From NCBI GenBank assembly GCA_905221615.1, contig CAJNDT010000327.1, forward strand, positions 177,475 through 241,474: a DNA stretch of 64,000 bases. Direction: 5' to 3'. Under the pieces are notes generated by a model. That model made no database searches and was not told the origin of the DNA. It saw only the letters and a list, made by a program, of their open reading frames with translations. A program made the translations under genes and the position numbers. The stretch is from Symbiodinium sp. CCMP2592. Taxonomy: Eukaryota; Sar; Dinophyceae; Suessiales; Symbiodiniaceae. Positions 17,201-25,148 of this stretch are shown here, one piece after another; position 1 is the stretch's first letter, and each line of letters starts with the position of its first letter.

Positions 17201-18036
17201 GGAGAATCGGGAGGACCTCCAGGAGGAGGCGACTCCTCGTGAAACTCCATCGGAAGAGGAGGCTCTTCCGGTGACGGACCATAACCAGGTCCCGGTCCCT
17301 GAGGACCGCCTCCTGGCGGATGTCCATCACCGTCCGGATCGTGATCCAGGTCGGAATCATCATCTCCCCCTGGTACCGGTACATGAGTACCGCCTCCAGG
17401 AGGTTGTGACGGAGGGTCACCACCGACATGCAACTCAACAGGATTATCATCTAAATCCTGCTCGGGATGCTGTAGTGGCATTTCCTCATCGTCCACAGGC
17501 ATATCACCGTGTGGATCATCATATCCTGGATAGTCCACATCATCGTCTGTGGCTGGCGGTTGCGGTGCAACCGGGGCCGGCGCTGGCTGGTCCGTGAAGT
17601 CCAAGCCAACATCAGGCCCGCGTCTGGAATTGTTGTTCTGTGACTCATTCCAGAACACTATCATGGACCAGTGCGTTGATTGCATATCCTTAAGGCAAGG
17701 AAGCAACTGTGCCATCGTCACGAAAAACACATGATTCATATCACCCTTCTGCCACAAAATGACAACAGCATCAGGATGACGATGAACCAAAGGGAGTGTT
17801 TTCCCTTGAGTCCCCCTGTAGACGTTACAGTACTCAAACTCCAGATACGGCAGAGTCAACACGCGCACATTCTTAATCATCGGCCGCAAGGCGACCGCGT
17901 CAGACGATGTGGTCGTGTGAACTTCCAACTCAGTACCGGGAAGGAGACTGTCAACATATGACAGAGTCTGGACCAAAGACGATGTAACAAACCGCTGCGG
18001 CGCAACAAACCTCAGAGGTGTCGGAAGCTTCCCTTG
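14263..18036 (-). CDS. ORF2: reverse transcriptase and RNase H of the LTR element
   Basis: The frame opens at 18036 without an early ATG and overlaps the last 25 bases of ORF1, one base back (-1). Residue numbers here count from a TTG at 17976. After an unknown N-terminal part comes a Pro/Asp-rich linker (about 110-440). A copia RT follows: RWVLTVKVDKNG, then HLDLKTAFLQGE (Asp573), then SLHVDDLIISG (Asp882-Asp883). The RNase H residues are Asp1038 (PDAAF), Glu1091 (VAELYAL), Asp1124 (RTDANN) and Asp1173 (LSDCLTK). The two RT catalytic motifs are 310 residues apart, against roughly 80-90 in ordinary copia enzymes, so a domain of about 220 residues is inserted. That insert contains a hairpin module encoding SSSQEEE. 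All catalytic residues are present. Confidence 0.92.
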   Translation of the reverse strand, partial: QGKLPTPLRFVAPQRFVTSSLVQTLSYVDSLLPGTELEVHTTTSSDAVALRPMIKNVRVLTLPYLEFEYCNVYRGTQGKTLPLVHRHPDAVVILWQKGDMNHVFFVTMAQLLPCLKDMQSTHWSMIVFWNESQNNNSRRGPDVGLDFTDQPAPAPVAPQPPATDDDVDYPGYDDPHGDMPVDDEEMPLQHPEQDLDDNPVELHVGGDPPSQPPGGGTHVPVPGGDDDSDLDHDPDGDGHPPGGGPQGPGPGYGPSPEEPPLPMEFHEESPPPGGPPDSPGAPPQFANPDQVLSPPMPWPAPPSPIVPVPIPPHPHFPVPQSMRPPSPRNVSQTRARGTHPEDVSKAKSRTVVGPPVVLLPGQSAGKKDPDPSGDFPGFHEPASSSSDPAPVPGLPVTEGEFPIQQTPLPEPTPEPPVPEAGEDTDSDATVDYRDESLLALAAGDDDVLIRLPSDFKVPSFVPLDGDGFASWLTKQDKIKAGTLTPEMQRKYAAEIRKAKLEEFKSYLDNDAIRLTDRRKLKTDVNFLTGRWVLTVKVDKNGYFSKFKARWVCRGFQDKFAWDQQTDSPTATRYGFRLVAQCAANHYWDLFHLDLKTAFLQGEHYNLSSRMVVVQLPPDIGLPTWMVGLCLRPVYGLNDAPRRWWNRLDKFLRSVGMEPTRADRCTYVAYDGIEGKKGKSHLAAGSSSQEEEPEAGNTSLEVEPAYLKEVALHAMTCYAYDEGNRSSSDRAEERSYLSCPDIAQCFNTDTKKMVDYAWRPVTDDKLLGFLGSVACKKRGWFPYENGHALVSHRAKALRTPAPVYQVKDYPYRVSMILRKGTWWIVERAHDLRLDKGDKTCFLEEEAEVLVSLFLPEKASYKVESLSELSPELVDQLLEHFVDPVHGSPSKGRRTVGVMSLHVDDLIISGTPEFLTWFLKKIKEHFTVGHEDKNDLTFTGQRVRWVLDAQGKKKYISIDQKLCVSELEEIVIPKHLKDADACDKSLHTSYRSLLGSINWLQSRTQFQACYQFSRLASASAAPTVGHCKELNKLCRQIRSEEVELRVWPVKGSPRILGIPDAAFRNNSDKSSQRAMTIFIADERVKNRRDTRGSLVFFESTKIKRTTLSTTVAELYALMKCFGTCQMLRGLWKDISGLDAEIHIRTDANNLVSTASTTHSPEQQETIHMIQMLRKEACSGAIADLSHVRTEHCLSDCLTKRSANPRNLLSSVQTGWLKEIDSHPPFRSMIEHKAFLNAWLRKEYAVLSAVQHVMFMQERL

Positions 18037-21000
18037 TCATTGTTTGAGAGTAATGAGTACTCTGCTTCTGACGGAAGAACCGGTAAAGCCTCTGAATTGC
18101 GGTCTGACCGCAAACACAACGCACACAGTGTTCCATCATCAAAATCCTCAAAGATATCTTCGAACAAGTAACATTGTCGGAGATCTGATCGTTCATCACC
18201 CACAAGACACTGCGAAAGCAGCACAGCAAACCTTGGATCAAGTGCGTTAGCAGAGTCATAGCCTTCTTCCAACGACTCCAAACGGCCAAATGATCCATCA
18301 GGCAGATTAGTGAGAAAAGAAAGCTCACCATGCTGACGCTTACCGTGGTCATCTCCCCCTGAAGGAAGTACACCACGGTTCTTGAAGGTGTGGAATGAAA
18401 GTCCTCTCCTCCACTTCAGCGAGCGACTACTCTGCGAAAGCCAAAACCCACAATGAGAAGGATACATGATGGTCACGAAGTATCCATCACCCTTGTCATC
18501 TTGCCAACGGCAGACTTCGGCACAAAAGTGCCAGAAGGCATTGGTAGCCTTCCTGGTCCAACCATCAGGGATGACAGGATGAATCAAAATGTGATTAGGC
18601 TCTGCCTTCAAGATCACTCGCCAAGCGGCCTCAATCGAAGATTGGATAGACTTGGCGTTCCATTCACCAAACAACACAGGTTCACTCGCATCAAGTCCAG
18701 AATGGACTGTGCACGCAGTAAGCCCGGTGAGGCGAGGTGTGATCTCAACGAAATCGCTCTTGCCTGAAGTGAGAGTGTGGTAACAGATCTCATGCTCATA
18801 GCAGAACCCAGAACCGGCACGATCAAGAATATCGTCGCCGATGCGGTCGAGTGCCTCTTCCTGAGAAGAGCGTCTCGGGACCTCATCTTTCTTCAGAGGA
18901 ATGGCCACATCATGCCACGGATCTCCATCACGCCTGACCTTCGACTGATTAACCCGAAGAACGGCACGATGAACTTCAACCAACACCATGGCACCTTCCT
19001 GTGACACAACTATGCCTCTGACCCAGGTTCCTTCAGACTTCTTCTTCGACTCATCCTTATGCCAAACAAACACGCGGTCACCCTTCGAGTAAGGACCATC
19101 AGACGGCATGACTCTCCGTGCAAGGTCCTTCCGAAGGTCAAGTGATTGTCTAGCCTCTTGATGAGCCCGCATGGCAATCCTCTGGAGTTCCAGAGTGGTT
19201 CGATCCTCCTCGGCAGGTTCAGCAGAGAGCTGTTCAGGAGAACTGTTCTCGACATCAAACAAGTCTGGTGGCCGTCTTCCTGTAGCTATCTCCAAAGGAG
19301 AATAGCCTGAGACGGTAAGCTGGCAATTTCTTGCCCAAGCCACCTTCTTGACTGCTTGACGAACAGTCACCTTCTCTGCATAACCCTCATCAGCTAAGGC
19401 CTTGGCCATGATTGCCCAGGTGCGCTTGAAAAGACGCACTGCGGTCTCAGCTCGATTAGGCCAAGGAGTCCGTGGTCCACATGGATACGGAGTAATGCCA
19501 TGGAACTTGTAGTAAGACATGAACTGTGGCGTGAAAAATGCTTGATCTCCTACGATTCCCTTAGGAACGCAGTTGTTCTCCTCTGTCCATTGTCTAAAAG
19601 CTCCCAGAGTCTCTGGCGCTTCCAGGCTTGTAAGAGCCGTAGCCCACAGAAGATTTGAAGCACCATCAATGATGACCAAAGCCAAGTAGGCTTTAGTACC
19701 GAACTTGATTTCTTCATGATCAACAAAAATGAGATCACCGAAGGATGATGCTCTTAACCCTGCGATTCTGGCTCGCGGAGGCGTAGGCACCGAGGTGCTG
19801 CAAACACGACAGCCTTTGACAATGCGGTCGTACTTGTCATAGATCTCTCCTGGCAGACCAAGCATGCTGGTCCTGCGTCGAAACTGAGCAGGACTCATGT
19901 GGTAATGCTTCACATGCAACTTGTAAAGCTCAACATCATTGTTCAGCTTTTCCAACATGCGCTGATACTGCGGAGAAGCCCTTGAGACCTCGTGGCCTGG
20001 CAACGGAAGCGCGATCCTCCTAGGTTCTAGCGACTGTGGCTCTGGGGCCTTCGGAGGACTCGGAGGAAGCAAATCTGCATCCCCCGGTTCGGAAGGTTCG
20101 TACTCTTGAAGATCCGGATCATCCTCAGGAGCAAGAGGAGGAGGAGCCGGTTCCTCGGGTGCCTTTCCCTGTGGAAAGCTTCCCTTGGCTCGAATCCTTC
20201 TCTTTGCCGGTGCCTTTCCCTGCGGAAAGCTTCCGGATGCTCCTGTGTTCTTCGAGCTGTCTTCAGGCTTACCTGCGCTAACCATGTCCTCTGGAGATCC
20301 TACCTTTCCACGGGTTGGATCCTTGGACTTGGCTGGCACCGAGGTTCTACTCTCGATGCCACCAGGCAGAATCTTGAAAATGGTCTTGCCTTTCCAAGAG
20401 TCAGTAGTTCTTGTTGAAGAAAGCTCAGAAGAACGCCAGTCATCTTCTTGAGTAACGCTCTTTCCCTTGGAGAACTCCATGATCGTCTTGCGCTTGGTGT
20501 CCAGATACTCCAACGGAATTGGCACATAACCCGCCTTGGGTTCGTACTTGACTCTTCTCATCTTCTTGTGGATGCGAATCATTTCCATGTCGGCTTCGTT
20601 GATCACCCATTCATCATCAGTCGCCAACACGAGATTGTCAGGTACCTGTTCATGAGAACAGCATCCCTCGGTCTTCTGATGGAAGCCGTACTCGTAGTGG
20701 GAGAAGTAGGTGAGGAAGCTCGACTTCTTATGCTTGCTGAAACGCACATTCCACATCAGCTGACTGAGTTCAAGAAGATCAAGTACCAAGTGTGAGCTGG
20801 GTGCAACCTTCAGCCTCACATCCTTGATTCCCAGCACAGGGCTGCTGAGTAAGGCCTTTTCCGGATGGAGCTCGAACTGGAAACGAAGATTGCGCATCTG
20901 AGGTAAGGACATGAGAATGGGAACATGCCCTTGTTCCACAATGTCGAACTCTGTGGATTGAACTGCAAAGTCCCGGTCGTACATGCAAATGACCAACTTC

Positions 21001-22655
21001 TGGTTGCATTTGGTAGACTCGGAATTGGCAAAGGTGAACTGAGAAGTGGTCTCAGCAATGGTGTACCATATGCCACAGTTCTGGTTCTTGTCACAGAACT
21101 CCATGAGGTCCTGTGCGGCCACTCTCGAAGCCATTGCTCTCGTGCATCCCAGGTCCAACACCATCGCGGTCGGCGTCAAGGGCTGAGAGATGAAGGCTTC
21201 CTCGATCTCATTGATCTTCTCTTCGGTGGCCATGAAAGAAAAGTTCGGAGTGTTGAGATGTTCAACGAAGAAGGTTGTGGCGGCTGTGATGCCGCTCGGG
21301 GCAGCATCAGCAAGCTGGCTCTGTCCGTCTTTTCCGGACTTTCCATCTTTTCCATCCTTGCCAAACTTGCTCTTTCCTTTGCCCTTCTTTCCTTTCTTTC
21401 CTTTTCCTTTGGCTGCATAGGATTCCTCAGACTCATACCAGGACCAGTCATCCCAGGACTGATCGCTCCACTGGTAATCTTGCCATTGTCCTTCTGCTTG
21501 CCATGCTTCTGATTCTTCGGCAAGATGTGACCTGCCTTTCTTCCTTTTGAAGAAGCGCCTTCCTTTGGATCCTTTGCCACCTTTTCCTTTGCCTTTACGG
21601 TGGCCCTTGAATCCGCGCCTCATCTTGCGGCCTTGGAAGCGCCGCTGGAACCATGAATAGTTCTCGTCGTCGTAGACCCAGAAGGCGTCCTCATCCGCTT
21701 CGAGGAAACCTTCGGTGCCATCTTCCTCGTCCTCGACCCAGTAGCCTTCATGATCGTTCAAATATCCTTCATCGATCACAAGGAAGGTCTTGCGGCCACC
21801 GTGGCCGGAAGGAGCGAGGAGTGGATTGTCGACGGTAGTCTTGGTCGTACAGAAGATCTCCAGGTAGACTTCGCGAAGCTCGGCCGTGTTGTAGTCAGCC
21901 AGGACTCGGTTCCGATGCGCCATCAGTGATGTCAACACCTGACGCTGATCCTGTGTCAGATCAGACAGAGACACAAAGATCAAAGCGACCAGGTTGGGCG
22001 TGATCGGAATGGTCCGAGCATGCTGCTCTCTAAGCCGTTCGTTGGCTCTCTCCATTGCCTGAGCTGGCGTAAGGTTTTCTTGTTCTTCTGGAGGAAGTCC
22101 TACTATGAAGGCTCTGACCTCTGCATTGTTCGGGTCCTCGATCGGCAGATAGGTATCGTTCCACGCTTCTTGCATTCTCTGAACAGAGAGTTGAAACCTG
22201 GTAATCCAACGAAGCATGTCTCCGTTCCCACGGTGCATGTTCATGAACTGCTGGAAGCGATAGAGAAAAACATTCGCTGCTCCCTTCACGAAAAGCGGCC
22301 GCAGGAAACTCTTGAAGTACTTCACTCCGTTGTTCGGGTCCTTCAGGCGATCTCTGTCGAGAAGTCTCTTGTGGATTGCTGCTTCACCTTCTAGCCGATT
22401 TCTCAAAGCTGGTCCACGCTTATCATTGTCTAGCTCAGTAATGTCACACCAGTCATCGATCGCATCTTCATAGGCAAACCAACTGCTTCTACCATCATAA
22501 GATGGAGGTACTTTTGTGGTCACCTGCTGGAAAGCTGAAAGACGGTGTAATTCATTGAGATGACGATGATTAGTCGCGAAAGATTCATTTCCGTGGAGGA
22601 GGTAGTCATCATCTCCTCCTTCATGCTCAAAGATAGTCGCAGAGTGGCTAGCCAT
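18012..22655 (-). CDS. ORF1: Gag, protease and integrase of the LTR element
   Basis: 1,547 codons from ATG (MASHSATIFEHEGG). Residues about 40-250 are Gag-like, with DGRSSWFAYEDAIDDW. No CCHC zinc knuckle is seen; instead Lys/Gly-rich runs at about 345-460 may bind RNA. The protease site is VLDLGCTRAM with Asp501, where the usual D-T/S-G is D-L-G. A second insertion-rich region carries two hairpin-encoded GSFPQGKAP units. Integrase follows: HHCC-type zinc region (KHYH, then CRVC), and the D-D-E residues Asp979 (FVDHEE), Asp1037 (VGDQAFF) and Glu1070 (NRAET), spaced 58 and 33. A C-terminal region of about 300 residues is unrecognised. The stop lies 25 bases into the ORF2 frame, so Gag-Pol fusion needs a -1 shift. 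Confidence 0.92.
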   Translation of the reverse strand: MASHSATIFEHEGGDDDYLLHGNESFATNHRHLNELHRLSAFQQVTTKVPPSYDGRSSWFAYEDAIDDWCDITELDNDKRGPALRNRLEGEAAIHKRLLDRDRLKDPNNGVKYFKSFLRPLFVKGAANVFLYRFQQFMNMHRGNGDMLRWITRFQLSVQRMQEAWNDTYLPIEDPNNAEVRAFIVGLPPEEQENLTPAQAMERANERLREQHARTIPITPNLVALIFVSLSDLTQDQRQVLTSLMAHRNRVLADYNTAELREVYLEIFCTTKTTVDNPLLAPSGHGGRKTFLVIDEGYLNDHEGYWVEDEEDGTEGFLEADEDAFWVYDDENYSWFQRRFQGRKMRRGFKGHRKGKGKGGKGSKGRRFFKRKKGRSHLAEESEAWQAEGQWQDYQWSDQSWDDWSWYESEESYAAKGKGKKGKKGKGKSKFGKDGKDGKSGKDGQSQLADAAPSGITAATTFFVEHLNTPNFSFMATEEKINEIEEAFISQPLTPTAMVLDLGCTRAMASRVAAQDLMEFCDKNQNCGIWYTIAETTSQFTFANSESTKCNQKLVICMYDRDFAVQSTEFDIVEQGHVPILMSLPQMRNLRFQFELHPEKALLSSPVLGIKDVRLKVAPSSHLVLDLLELSQLMWNVRFSKHKKSSFLTYFSHYEYGFHQKTEGCCSHEQVPDNLVLATDDEWVINEADMEMIRIHKKMRRVKYEPKAGYVPIPLEYLDTKRKTIMEFSKGKSVTQEDDWRSSELSSTRTTDSWKGKTIFKILPGGIESRTSVPAKSKDPTRGKVGSPEDMVSAGKPEDSSKNTGASGSFPQGKAPAKRRIRAKGSFPQGKAPEEPAPPPLAPEDDPDLQEYEPSEPGDADLLPPSPPKAPEPQSLEPRRIALPLPGHEVSRASPQYQRMLEKLNNDVELYKLHVKHYHMSPAQFRRRTSMLGLPGEIYDKYDRIVKGCRVCSTSVPTPPRARIAGLRASSFGDLIFVDHEEIKFGTKAYLALVIIDGASNLLWATALTSLEAPETLGAFRQWTEENNCVPKGIVGDQAFFTPQFMSYYKFHGITPYPCGPRTPWPNRAETAVRLFKRTWAIMAKALADEGYAEKVTVRQAVKKVAWARNCQLTVSGYSPLEIATGRRPPDLFDVENSSPEQLSAEPAEEDRTTLELQRIAMRAHQEARQSLDLRKDLARRVMPSDGPYSKGDRVFVWHKDESKKKSEGTWVRGIVVSQEGAMVLVEVHRAVLRVNQSKVRRDGDPWHDVAIPLKKDEVPRRSSQEEALDRIGDDILDRAGSGFCYEHEICYHTLTSGKSDFVEITPRLTGLTACTVHSGLDASEPVLFGEWNAKSIQSSIEAAWRVILKAEPNHILIHPVIPDGWTRKATNAFWHFCAEVCRWQDDKGDGYFVTIMYPSHCGFWLSQSSRSLKWRRGLSFHTFKNRGVLPSGGDDHGKRQHGELSFLTNLPDGSFGRLESLEEGYDSANALDPRFAVLLSQCLVGDERSDLRQCYLFEDIFEDFDDGTLCALCLRSDRNSEALPVLPSEAEYSLLSNNDKGSFRHL

Positions 22656-22701
22656 TGCGCTGTTCTTGGATCGAGCCCCGGGAGAAACCTCTTCCGGTTA
22701 T

Positions 22702-22825
22702 CTTCACCTGAGTGAAGTGTGCCGGAGAGACTCCGGTCACCTTCACCTGAGTGAAGCACACCGGGTATTCCGGTTGCCTCCACCTGTGTAGAGAGTACCG
22801 AACGGGTACCTCCACAAGTGTGAAG
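22702..22825. repeat. four hairpin modules in the 5' leader
   Basis: CTTCACCTGAGTGAAG (22702), CTTCACCTGAGTGAAG (22741), CTCCACCTGTGTAGAG (22778) and CTCCACAAGTGTGAAG (22810) lie between the primer-binding site and the ORF1 ATG. They are 37-39 bp apart at first, then 32. Placed in the leader, where packaging, dimerisation or translation signals sit in retroelements, they could act as RNA structures. Confidence 0.8.
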
Positions 22826-22840
22826 CTTCCCGTTTCCCGG

Positions 22841-22854
22841 GAGCTCCGCTACCA
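22841..22854 (-). promoter_or_regulatory. primer-binding site (tRNA-iMet type)
   Basis: The minus-strand sequence TGGTAGCGGAGCTC starts three bases after the 5' LTR. It closely resembles the TGGTA(T/G)CxGAGC sites of copia elements, which pair with the 3' end of initiator tRNA-Met. Position and sequence both fit minus-strand DNA priming. Confidence 0.82.
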
Positions 22855-22857
22855 CGT

Positions 22858-23041
22858 TGAGATGTAACCTGGACGTGTATCCCCTCGCTAGGCGTACAGG
22901 AACACAGGCACTCAGGTGTCTCTTTTGCTACAGGCGCACAGCTGTAGTCCACTGCACTAGAACCTTGAGCAACAGGCATGGATACATGCAAGTGATACGT
23001 GAAACAGACAGGCACCTGGATGTGTAACATTCAGTGTTTCA
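22858..23041 (-). repeat. 5' LTR (184 bp)
   Basis: Identical to the 3' LTR. Should carry promoter and polyadenylation signals, but no TATA or AATAAA was recognised. Confidence 0.95.
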
Positions 23042-24075
23042 CCCCCCCCCCCCTGCCGCCCTGCTGCTGCACGCCCGCCCGCCCCGCCGCCCCCGCCCCG
23101 CACCTTGCCTGCCCCTTGACCTTGTGCGCGGATCGGGAGTGTCGCGCTATGCCCTGCCGTGTGCGGAAAGCGGCATCTGACGTGAATTGCAATGCTGAAT
23201 TATGAGGGTTGTATTGCGATGGTGATGGTGGCAGATCTTCTTTTGAAGGTATCAATGATGAACATGACGACGACAAGGATGATGTTGAGCATGGTATGAT
23301 CGTCGACTCATGTCCCGGTCTAGAGCAGCACAACATCATGAGCAGTATCACCGGTGCCACAACAAGAGGGAAGACAAGGAGTAACACATAAGAACGTCGT
23401 GGCAAAAAGAGTACCACCACAGGCCCCACACCACAGGGGGGGCGGGGGGGAAGGGGGGAGGATACCATGGGGTGGGGGGGGGAGGGGGGGTGTGGCAGCC
23501 CTGCATCATATATGGTCACGCGCTCCGCCGCCCCCCCCCCCTCCCCCCCCAAAGGTCAATGGTCCGGATACAGGGTGGGGCCCCCCCCCTCCCCTGTGGT
23601 GTGGGGTGTGGGGTTCCTCCCCCTGTGGGTGGTTGTGGGGTTTTGGGGTTTGGGGTTTAGCTTAAGCTTTTGAGTTTTGGGTTTACGGCTACAAGGTATA
23701 AGGCTTCGAGTCGACAAGGGCTTAAGGAGGATTTGCGGTGTATGCTCTGCTTTAGGCTTAGAGCCTGCAGGTAGGTGGGGTTTAGGGTTGGGTGTAGCGT
23801 TTTAAGTACAAGTTAAGGTTGCTCAAAATCGGGGCACGGGCTGCGTCATAGGGTTTACGGCTTGCTTGCGAAGGGCCCGCGTGAGCCCTGGAAGCCAGCA
23901 CCGCCCCACCATCCAGCGGCAGCTCCAACGGCCCCAACCCTTTTCCGCACACGCCAGGGCCCCCCCCCCACCCCTGTCAGACCATACCATTGGGGGGGGG
24001 GGGCTGGGAACGCCAGACGCCTGACCATATATGGGACAACAAACCCGCTTCCTCCAAGGCCCATGCTTTTCATAT
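23042..24075. other. non-coding region with long G/C homopolymers
   Basis: Contains poly-C and poly-G tracts at 23042-23052, 23440-23500, 23530-23590, 23945-23970 and 23990-24002. The palindromic CCATATATGG-like motif occurs near 23515 and 24025. The motif block at 23463-23521 is an inverted relative of 8028-8089. The apparent long frames here are low-complexity Pro/Gly reading and are not supported as genes. Confidence 0.5.
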
Positions 24076-24178
24076 GGGCGTTTCCGTAAATAGGTGACCT
24101 CAATATGGTACCCTAAATAGTAGGGTTCGTATTACATGGAGCCCCAAAATAAGGTACCCCTAATTTTCGGAAACTCCC
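24076..24178. mobile_element. MITE family A, copy 3
   Basis: Ends GGGCGTTTCCGTAAATAG and TTTTCGGAAACTCCC. ATAT flanks both sides as a 4-bp target duplication. Confidence 0.85.
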
Positions 24179-24811
24179 ATATTAACATCCCCAGCGCAAG
24201 GATCCCTGTGCTCGGGGAGGAAGGTCGTTAGTGCACAGGGACGGGCCAGCCGAGGAAATCCTCCAAACCTCCCCGGCATCGCCTCAAAGGTTTCCTGAAG
24301 GGCCCTGAACCAGAAAGAACTAGCGTAGCCTTTTTCAGTACCTGTGTGCACGTGTCTGCAGGTACGCATGCGCGTGTCTGCCTCTGTCTCGCTTTCGCTG
24401 TCGCTGTTTCTGTCCATGTCTCTCTGTCAGTATGCATGCAGGCATGTCGTAGGCATGTAGGCTGTAGGTAGGTACAAGTAGGTGTGCATGTGTGTATGCA
24501 TGTGTGTATGCATGCATGTATGCATGCACGTGCCTGTCTGCATGCACGCATGCATCCATATGTGCGTTTAAGCACGCATGCATGCAGGGAGGCGTGCTGG
24601 CATGGAGGTCACAGGCGCAACCCCTTTGCAAGAAGCTTCGGTGGGCCGGACAACAGCCCACCCTCCAGACGTCTGTCAGCCTTGCATTCTAAAGGTGTCA
24701 GCCCAGGCTGCAACCATCCCTCATGCCCAGGCCTTCTCGATGATTCCGTCGTCAGGCTCCGCCAAATGCGAGTCCTCGACACTCAGGCAGCGCTAAACAC
24801 TAAACCTAAAA
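24179..24811. other. non-coding with TGCATG-type microsatellite
   Basis: From about 24,425 to 24,590 there is a run of TGTGTATGCATG / GCATGCATG units. No gene is supported; the overlapping His/Cys/Met frames are repeat artefacts. Confidence 0.55.
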
Positions 24812-24910
24812 AATTTCCGAAAATTAGGGGTACCGTATTTTGGGGTCCTTAGAATAAGGATCCTACTATGGAGGGTGCTTGTTTTAGGGTCCCCTATTTT
24901 CGGAAACTCC
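24812..24910. mobile_element. MITE family A, copy 4 (left end worn)
   Basis: The right end TTTTCGGAAACTCCC is intact. The left end reads AAATTTCCGAAAATTAGGGG. The core TAAGGATCCTACTAT is inverted relative to copy 1. No clear target duplication. Confidence 0.7.
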
Positions 24911-24987
24911 CACCACAATGCTCCAGGCCGCAACAGCATCCAGCCAGGGCCCCGAAGAGCCCAGAGCCTCCCCATTATGAAACCTTA

Positions 24988-25148
24988 CTTGGAGGTTCAT
25001 GGGTAGTTATAAGTGGGGTTATTGGATCCTTGAAGGGTTCTCTAGGGTTCAGGCGTACTTATAAGTAGTGTTCTAGGTCCCCTAACACGGGCTATAACTA
25101 ATTTACCCTACTTGTAACCCCACTTATCACTGTAAATGAGCCTCCAAG
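24988..25148. mobile_element. MITE family B, copy 1 (with internal insertion)
   Basis: Ends CTTGGAGGTTCATGGGTAG and AAATGAGCCTCCAAG, flanked by TA on both sides. Longer than other copies because an extra segment of about 45 bp (GATCCTTGAAGGGTTCTCTA and following) sits after the left arm. Confidence 0.8.

Larger units (their letters stand above)
8090..23041 (-). mobile_element. complete Ty1/copia-type LTR retrotransposon with two extra ORFs
   Basis: The element is 14,952 bp. Two identical 184-bp direct repeats (8090-8273 and 22858-23041) begin TG and end CA and lie in poly-C. A primer-binding site follows the 5' LTR by three bases. On the minus strand the order is Gag-protease-integrase (ORF1), then reverse transcriptase-RNase H (ORF2). 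Integrase before RT defines the Ty1/copia order. ORF3 and ORF4 follow, then a 0.7-kb 3' UTR. Identical LTRs point to recent insertion. Short LTRs on so long an element, the extra ORFs and the repeated hairpin modules are unusual. Confidence 0.93.

Noticed and set aside
17951..18376. 141-codon frame at the ORF1-ORF2 junction
   Set aside because: It is the third frame over the end of ORF1 and does not connect to ORF2, which uses a different frame.
22520..22855. 111-codon frame from the primer-binding site into ORF1
   Set aside because: Starts at GTG within the primer-binding site and is out of frame with Gag; it reads the leader hairpins and is judged a shadow.
22858..23041. TTGCTCAAGG within the LTR as a spliced-leader remnant
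   Set aside because: Only GCTCAAG matches the leader end; too short to be meaningful.
23031..23673. Pro/Gly-rich frames on both strands
   Set aside because: Homopolymer C/G tracts read as Pro and Gly; no conserved protein features.
24228..24661. His/Cys/Met-rich frames that look like metal-binding proteins
   Set aside because: They are translations of a TGCATG microsatellite on either strand.
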